DNA of 64,000 bases from Glandiceps talaboti (taxonomy: Eukaryota > Hemichordata > Enteropneusta > Spengelidae), in the NCBI RefSeq assembly GCF_964340395.1, contig NC_135552.1, positions 4,167,201 through 4,231,200 on the forward strand. Reading direction: 5' to 3'. Shown here piece by piece: positions 47,201 to 64,000 of the stretch. A program made the translations under genes and the position numbers. The notes below the pieces were generated by a model. The model was not told the origin of the DNA, searched no databases, and saw only the letters and a program-made list of their open reading frames with translations. Each line of letters starts with the position of its first letter. Position 1 is the first letter of the stretch.

Positions 47201-50200
47201 AACTTGGTAACTATATCTGATTATTGACATTCATCCAAAACTTAAATGCCAGAGATACAATCCTTGGATTTCACATTGGTGCTACCTTACTAGTTGAATC
47301 ATAAGGGATTCCTAGTACTCCTTAGTTTTCACATTGGTGCTACCTTATTAGTTGAATCATAAGGGATTCTTAGTACTCCTTGGTTTTCACATTGGTGCTA
47401 CCTTACTAGTTGAATCATAAGGGATTCCTAGTACTCCTTGGTTTTCACATTGGTGCTACCTTATTAGTTGAATCATAAGGGATTCCTAGTACTCCTTAGT
47501 TTTCACATTGGTGCTACCTTACTAGTTGAATCATAAGGGATTCCTAGTACTCCTTGGTTTTCACATTGGTGTTACCTTATTAGTTGAATCATAAGGGATT
47601 CTTAGTACTCCTTGGTTTTCACATTGGTGCTACCTATTACTAGTTGAATCATAAGGGATTCTTAGTACTCCTTGGTTTTCACATTGGTGCTACCTTATTA
47701 GTTGAATCATAAGGGATTCCTAGTACTCCTTGGTTTTCACATTGGTGCTACCTTATTAGTTGAATCATAAGGGATTCCTAGTACTCCTTAGTTTTCACAT
47801 TGGTGCTACCTTATTAGTTGAATCATAAGGGATTCCTAGTACTCCTTGGTTTCTCATTGGTGCTACCTTACTAGTTGAATCATAAGGGATTCTTAGTACT
47901 CCTTGGTTTTCACATTGGTGCTACCTATTACTAGTTGAATCATAAGGGATTCTTAGTACTCCTTGGTTTTCACATTGGTGCTACCTTACTAGTTGAATCA
48001 TAAGGGATTCCTAGTACTCCTTGGTTTTCACATTGGTGCTACCTTATTAGTTGAATCATAAGGGATTCCTAGTACTCCTTGGTTTTCACATTGGTGCTAC
48101 CTTACTAGTTGAATCATAAGGGATTCCTAGTACTCCTTGGTTTCTCATTGGTGCTACCTTACTAGTTGAATCATAAGGGATTCTTAGTACTCCTTAGTTT
48201 TCACATTGGTGCTACCTTATTAGTTGAATCATAAGGGATTCTTAGTACTCCTTAGTTTTCACATTGGTGCTACCTTACTAGTTGAATCATAAGGGATTCT
48301 TAGTACTCCTTAGTTTTCACATTGGTGTTACCTTATTAGTTGAATCATAAGGGATTCCTAGTACTCCTTAGTTTTCACATTGGTGCTACCTTATTAGTTG
48401 AATCATAAGGGATTCCTAGTACTCCTTGGTTTTCACATTGGTGCTACCTTACTAGTTGAATCATAAGGGATTCCTAGTACTCCTTGGTTTTCACATTGGT
48501 GCTACCTTATTAGTTGAATCATAAGGGATTCCTAGTACTCCTTGGTTTTCACATTGGTGCTACCTTACTAGTTGAATCATAAGGGATTCCTAGTACTCCT
48601 TGGTTTTCACATTGGTGCTACCTTATTAGTTGAATCATAAGGGATTCCTAGTACTCCTTGGTTTTCACATTGGTGCTACCTTACTAGTTGAATCATAAGG
48701 GATTCCTAGTACTCCTTGGTTTCTCATTGGTGCTACCTTACTAGTTGAATCATAAGGGATTCCTAGTACTCCTTGGTTTCTCATTGGTGCTACCTTACTA
48801 GTTGAATCATAAGGGATTCTTAGTACTCCTTAGTTTTCACATTGGTGCTACCTTACTAGTTGAATCATAGGGGATTCCTAGTACTCCTTGGTTTTCACAT
48901 TGGCAATAAAAAAAAATAATTACAATATGTTGTGCAATGTGAAGCATGCAAAGTTCATCCTGATTGGTTGCAAATAAGATTTATTTCATTTGCCTGAGCT
49001 ATATGAATCATGTATGTAAAAAAAAAAAAAAACCAGAATGCTTACATCTGATGCCCTCAGGATGGCAAAGATACCAGTTGGCCAGAAACAGCAAACTGTG
49101 GCAAAGATAGCCAAGGCTAGGTGATCAGGTGGAGCCTGCCCATTGTTAGGCTGCACGGTTACAGGTAATCCTGCAGTCTAATATGAGAGAGAAAGACAAA
49201 ATTATTGATAACCACAGTACATGTAACTTACAATGCTGCCCTCATGAAGATTACATGGTATTAATCTGTGTAGCATATGGAGGGTGGCGGACATCCAGAC
49301 CTGCAAGCACACACACCCACATTGAGCTGTAATACTTTTTATTATTGGTTACAAATAGCAAGTAAATATTCTTGTGCATCTCTCCTAAAGTTTATCTGCC
49401 ATTGTTGTAAACTGTAAACCTGGAAATTCTTTTGTTAAAGACTAATATTTTCACTTACTTTACTGAAACACAAAAATGCAAAAATAAGTACCGGTAGTGA
49501 AATAGTGCAACAGTCTTTAATAGTAATTTGTAAACATTAGTCTTTGAGAACTAGTCAAAGGCAGTAAAATCATAAAATTTCCAGTGACAAAAATGTCTAT
49601 GGTTTTACAGTATTGAGGAAAAAACTTACTGTCTGTATAGTTTGCCCATACATGTATGGTGGTGGTGGAGGTGGCTGTTGGTAAGTTGGTGGTGATACAT
49701 AAACATTCTGATCTCTTTGACCATGAAGTATGGCATCACCTTCCTCGGCCTTTTGTAAATCTGAAATATTTTAGATTAAAAAAAACACTTGTCAAAGATG
49801 ATGTTTTGATTACTGTATACAACATTTTGTGGACTTTTTCTTTAATTAATCGTACATGTACTAGAAATCAGGAGTTTGCTAGTGATGGTTTAAATAGAAA
49901 ATTACATTGATTTTAATGAGAGATTTCAATAAGTGTCCCACTCATAGTAAAACCCATTCACTCACTAATACATACATGTACATAGACTAATACATATAGC
50001 TCTACAAATACATGCTCCAAGAAATCCAAGAAATCTCTGTTTCACTCTGCTATAGTTCCTCCCTATAAAAAAAACACCCCGAGAATACAAACAAATATTT
50101 TGCCAACTACCGAGACATTTGCTAAAGTCCTTGATAGATATGGAAATGAATTTTAAATCACTATGTCTTGTTATTTCTGCCATTTCTTGTCTAACGTTCA

Positions 50201-50677
50201 CTAGAGCTGCAAAACAGACAATTACAAATTGACTAGATCAATATTGCACATACATGTACACACAACCTCCATTCATGCTGCAGTCAAGTTACATGTATCC
50301 ATTTTGAGACTTAAGGGAATGTTAGACAAGAAATGATAGGATATACAAGATATATTACAAGATATACATGTAATGATGTCGGTTAAATTGAGTGATTTAA
50401 AGTACATTTCTTTATTCTTTTTAGTCATTACCAAAGGTCTGGTATTTTCAGCAAAAAGCTGTGTGCAGGGAATAAATGGTCAGTCTCTGGGTTATTGATC
50501 GGGAGTAACCAAAACACAACCTTCCTTGTTTGTGCCAAGGGAACAGATTTTCTCTTGAAGTGTATATTTCCAGAGCTACATGTGTAGCTACATGTGTAAC
50601 TAAATACATAATTGCAAGTGTAACTATGCATTTAAAGCATGCATGCACATGCACATGTAGCACACACACACACACAT

Positions 50678-50730
<53 letters not shown>

Positions 50731-50787
50731 CACGCACATACATACATGTACATACATGCATACATATGTGTACACACACACACACAC

Positions 50788-50835
<48 letters not shown>

Positions 50836-51205
50836 TATAAATAATGTCAGAGCAAAAACGAAAGCATTGTCAAAAGATAATACATCCACTGAAGATTGCT
50901 ATGATCAGATAATGATTGATAATTTATTGATCATAATTTACCTATTACATTATAATTATAATTAACATATTGATTATAATTTACATATTGCATTACAATC
51001 AACATGTTTACATATGGGAACGCTTCCACAAAATAAAGGCATTTTCGTAAAACTTGGGGGCGTTCCATGTCATTGTCAATCACCAATATAATAAATTGTT
51101 ATATAATGTAAGAAATGTAATTACATAGCAAACGTAAACTTCTCTTTGAATTTCCATATACTGATCTATAAAAAAAACCTTAAACATACCTTGCTTATCA
51201 GACAT
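39598..51205 (-). CDS. CD225-domain (dispanin/IFITM superfamily) membrane protein, 4 exons, complete
   Basis: Exons on the minus strand: 51205-51190, 49760-49630, 49177-49046, 39822-39598, giving 167 residues with all phases kept and GT..AG introns. The N-terminus is [20 protein letters not shown], then a Pro/Tyr-rich stretch ([15 protein letters not shown]). The CD225 domain runs [27 protein letters not shown], an Arg/Ala linker, then [20 protein letters not shown]. Two hydrophobic segments (about 69-90 and 115-138) and cysteines at the first membrane border fit the family, in which such Cys are often palmitoylated. Relatives include PRRT1, TRARG1, SYNDIG1, and IFITMs. The Pro-rich N-terminus resembles PRRT1-like dispanins more than IFITMs, so an antiviral role is not implied. 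Confidence 0.92.
40270..41046. mobile_element. Helentron/PEARL-like non-autonomous element, copy 2
   Basis: It starts with a GCGCCAGTGGCG hairpin. Subterminal inverted repeats TAGCACAACTG (40299) and CAGTTGTGCTA (ending 40953) flank four units of about 125 bp (GTTGCTAGGCATATTTGCAT, GAATGTTTATTCA). It ends GGCATTCAGTTTAAATCTGG. Both ends match 150-310 and 2562-2590. Subterminal inverted repeats around tandem cores fit Helentron-type non-autonomous elements; the classification is inferred. Confidence 0.62.
41083..41251. repeat. (CTA/CCA)n trinucleotide tract
   Basis: A long mixed ACT/ACC array. It gives a Thr-rich open frame on the plus strand and Ser/Gly/Val-rich frames on the minus strand, all artefacts. 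Confidence 0.93.
41260..42588. other. CD225 intron 3 sequence with dispersed repeat fragments
   Basis: 41290-41530 resembles 47060-47300 (CTGACATTCATCCAAAACTT, ATAAGG). 42060-42420 is a fragment of the repeat family with AATTATGCAAATTACTCATT and AATCTAATCA. No coding exon is seen. Confidence 0.5.
42589..42664. repeat. Perfect 76-bp imperfect-loop palindrome upstream of the TLR
   Basis: Arms ACAAGTTCATGTTA / TAACATGAACTTGT and GCTGCCGTCATGTAC / GTACATGACGGCAGC pair exactly, with a CCGG-containing centre and a 6-bp bulge (TACCGG). It could form a cruciform or be an insertion hairpin. Confidence 0.9.
42781..43200. repeat. Tandem duplication of about 240 bp upstream of the TLR
   Basis: 42781-42966 and 43025-43200 share GGAAGTA..AAAATGGAAGTTCA, GTTACA.CTAGTCA, TGATGT.ATCATTTCACA, and GAGTACA..TCTGTTCAGTTC. 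The second copy ends about 95 bp before the start codon, so the promoter probably lies in the duplicated unit. Confidence 0.75.
43295..46077 (+). CDS. Toll-like receptor, single coding exon, one frameshift near 44572
   Basis: The start is the ATG at 43295 ([18 protein letters not shown], signal peptide). An LRR N-cap ([13 protein letters not shown]) and about 20 leucine-rich repeats ([30 protein letters not shown]) come next. One C-terminal cap ([15 protein letters not shown].. IKC.. WEC), one membrane span ([20 protein letters not shown]), and a TIR domain complete it. TIR boxes: [18 protein letters not shown], and a late FW. The single C-cap puts it in the vertebrate-like sccTLR group. The first frame ends at 44581 while the second opens across the same LRR. 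One lost base in TTTTCAATGATT (44568-44579) explains it; both halves are otherwise intact. A pathogen-sensing signalling role is inferred from the family. Confidence 0.93.
46078..46710 (+). promoter_or_regulatory. TLR 3' UTR with candidate poly(A) signals
   Basis: AATAAA occurs at 46261-46266 and 46705-46710 after the TLR stop. The first lies inside a TTAA-flanked repeat fragment (46178 on) that is also found at 63192. Confidence 0.5.
46178..46400. mobile_element. Partial TTAA-type MITE in the TLR 3' UTR
   Basis: TTAAAGGAAAAGTCCTGTCA matches the left end of the complete element at 63192. Internal sequence also matches (TTTCTGCCTTTAG.A.ACTTG, ACATGTGTTCA..CATTTCCTGCAAGG). The right end is missing. 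Confidence 0.6.
46711..47239. other. CD225 intron 3, no gene
   Basis: AT-rich. 47060-47239 is a diverged direct repeat of 41290-41440. Confidence 0.5.
47250..48905. repeat. 58-bp minisatellite, about 28 copies
   Basis: The unit is TTGAATCATAAGGGATTCCT, AGTACTCCTTGG/A, TTTTCACATTGGTGCTACC, TTA(C/T)TAG. Variants (missing 'CA' in TTTCTCATTGG, extra 'TA' in CCTATTACTAG, GTTACC) recur in several units, so blocks were copied together. The array ends 140 bp from exon 3 of the CD225 gene. Confidence 0.95.
49046..49177 (-). CDS. CD225 gene exon 3: first half of CD225 domain
   Basis: It reads [44 protein letters not shown]. This is the hallmark [13 protein letters not shown].CFwPtGi.Ai CD225 core. 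CTCATATTAG acceptor and GAT|GTAAGC donor, phase 0. Confidence 0.94.
49178..49629. other. CD225 intron 2, no feature recognised
   Basis: Short AT-rich intron of 452 bp; nothing else seen. Confidence 0.6.
49630..49760 (-). CDS. CD225 gene exon 2: Pro/Tyr-rich cytoplasmic N-terminus
   Basis: It reads (D)[20 protein letters not shown].. [30 protein letters not shown] acceptor and ACA|GTAAGT donor; it completes the codon begun in exon 1. PPxY-like (PPTY, PPPPY) motifs could bind WW domains. Confidence 0.87.
49761..51189. other. CD225 intron 1
   Basis: It holds a large CA tract (50660-50834) and MITE-like sequence near 51005-51075 (AAATAAAGGCATTTTCGTAA..GGGGGCGTTCCA) that resembles the ends of the elements at 59410 and 62860. 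Confidence 0.5.
50660..50834. repeat. (CA)n microsatellite
   Basis: Two CA blocks separated by CATACATG-type sequence. Open frames here (HTHT, CVCV) are artefacts. Confidence 0.95.
51190..51205 (-). CDS. CD225 gene exon 1: start codon
   Basis: ATG TCT GAT AAG CAA G then GTATGT on the minus strand (MSDKQ). Only 16 coding bases. The split Asp codon is completed correctly by exon 2, which supports the assignment. Confidence 0.78.
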
Positions 51206-51696
51206 TATTTCTGTAGCAATTCTTCGAAACGACCATAAAAAGGGAAACAAACGTTATTTATTTTTGTACTGCGTAGTACTTGATGACAATTATAATTGGT
51301 TGGTTTGTGTGTGGTTTCTCTTCTCCTTAACCCGGAAGTAATAATTTGGACGCTGGTCATGCTTGTTTAGTGTATGCTCACGGCAAATAGATTCGTTATT
51401 ATGATTTCTGAAAGGTGTTACCTGTAAATAGCTGATTCATTGATTTTAGTGAATCGCAGTTTGCTAACCGCTGCATTCTTGATCTCCTTTCACTACTTTA
51501 TTGCTGAACGATACATTGCAAAACTCGACGAAACCACCATCTGGAAACCCGGCCGATGTTCGCCGCTCGTACGATCGTACGATTCTGTGGCGTACCCACT
51601 GATCAACTCTGCAGTGCACTGTGCAGTGGAGTGCCTGCAAACTATAGCTAGGCTGTGATTTGTATAAACATTGTATTATTTTAAAACACCAAGACA
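51206..51696. promoter_or_regulatory. Shared bidirectional promoter, CD225 gene / eEFSec
   Basis: Only 491 bp separate the two divergent start codons. The middle is richer in CpG than its surroundings (GGAAACCCGGCCGATGTTCG) and holds a perfect 14-bp palindrome CGTACGATCGTACG (51568-51581). No TATA box is evident on either side. Start sites are not placed. Confidence 0.65.
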
Positions 51697-63143
<11,447 letters not shown>

Positions 63144-63191
63144 GTAATGAAATATGACAGATACTAAACATATTCACATGTATATGATTAG

Positions 63192-63612
63192 TTAAAGGAA
63201 TGTCCAGTCAGACTTATTTCTGTCTTTAGTACACTTGTATTGATTACTGCTATCAACTCACATATGATTTGAGGTGATAAAATGATACATTGGTAACTTG
63301 CTCAACTTTGAAAAATGAAAAGAAGCAATACTGCACTTGACATGTGTTCAGCTATTTTGTGGATTTCCTGCAAGGGTTTATGGGAAAACCTTTGGTGTTC
63401 ATATCACGAATACCCAAATCTTTTTGTTTCAACAAATAAAAATAGTGTCCAAAATGGCGGCAGATACACTCAGTGTTGTAATGCTTTTTTGCAAGATTTC
63501 AATTGTAAGTTACCAAAGTGCTATCTTCCTACCCAAAATCATATTTAAGTTGATAGTGGTAATCAATACAAGTGTACTAAAGACAAACAAACTTGACCGG
63601 ACTTTCCCTTAA
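63192..63612. mobile_element. Complete MITE with TTAA target duplication
   Basis: TTAA (63192-63195), then AGGAATGTCCAGTCAGAC; the right end is ..TTGACCGGACTTTCCC, then TTAA (63609-63612). The ends are inverted repeats (about 13 of 18). TTAA duplication is typical of piggyBac/Kolobok-type elements. A partial copy lies in the TLR 3' UTR (46178). It contributes several chance open frames. Confidence 0.72.
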
Positions 63613-64000
63613 ACTGAGTTTCCTGTTAATTTATAGTAGTGATTGTCAGTAGGAATAAAATAAAATATTTCCAAGGATGCATTTTCAAAAAAAAATGTTT
63701 ACACAAAACACTTCAATGGCTTAAAAGCTTAACTGTTTGTTGATCATAAATTTTTTTTTTTTTTTAATTTATTTGTGTATGCAATGATGCATCAAAACTG
63801 TAACCGTACTACCGGTACTAACATTAAGGTTTGGAACCAGCCTCTATTCATAGTCACACCTCAGTAGACATTTATTTTAAATTCAGTTTCTGACTTACCA
63901 ATGTGTTATAGGTAGCAAACATTTTTGTATTTACCTAAAAACCAAACAATTTTGTCTAGCTTGAAAATGTATACACATATTGAACATGCATGCAAACTCC
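63613..64000. other. eEFSec intron 10, no feature recognised
   Basis: AT-rich to the window edge; includes a T run near 63751-63765. Confidence 0.6.

Noticed and set aside
50448-50965. CVCV / HTHT open frames
   Set aside because: CA microsatellite in CD225 intron 1.
51440-51658. 72-codon frame upstream of eEFSec as an extra N-terminal exon
   Set aside because: The ATG at 51697 already gives the conserved family N-terminus, and no splice signals or similarity support the upstream frame.

Overview
This is eukaryotic, intron-rich, AT-rich DNA from an animal, most likely a marine bilaterian invertebrate. The genes have long introns with GT..AG ends. The intervening DNA is full of microsatellites, minisatellites, LINEs, Penelope-like elements (PLEs), and inverted-repeat DNA elements. 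The phylum cannot be fixed from the sequence alone. Four host genes can be reconstructed.

(1) 3567-31623 (+): a complete 8-exon LIV-1-subfamily zinc/metal transporter (SLC39 / ZIP family, ZIP8/ZIP14-like) of about 493 residues. Its 16-kb first intron is a transposon graveyard. It holds a hAT-like inverted-repeat element, a decayed LINE, a giant fold-back with array arms around a Penelope reverse-transcriptase fragment, and a nested PLE / inverted-repeat-transposon / LINE stack with hammerhead-ribozyme motifs. (2) 51205-39598 (-): a complete 4-exon CD225 (dispanin / IFITM-superfamily) small membrane protein of 167 residues. (3) 43295-46077 (+): a single-exon Toll-like receptor with one frameshift, lying inside the third intron of the CD225 gene on the opposite strand. 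(4) 51697-63143 and beyond (+): the first ten coding exons of the selenocysteine-specific elongation factor eEFSec, divergently arranged from the CD225 gene across a 491-bp shared promoter. The gene runs off the right edge.

Layout: 1-3.4 kb, repeat-rich flank; 3.5-31.6 kb, ZIP gene; 31.6-39.6 kb, repeats and probable 3' regions; 39.6-51.2 kb, CD225 gene with the nested TLR and a 58-bp minisatellite; 51.2-51.7 kb, bidirectional promoter; 51.7-64 kb, eEFSec.

The most notable signals are these. Short exon/intron boundary segments are tandemly duplicated at four places in two genes, including about 18 copies of the ZIP metal-site codons plus splice donor. Tiny 24-29-bp hairpins are inserted with exact 7-bp target duplications. 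Hammerhead motifs of the Penelope type show compensating stem changes. There is a 2.4-kb fold-back whose arms are matched minisatellite arrays. Products are named by recognising protein motifs by eye; no searches were run.
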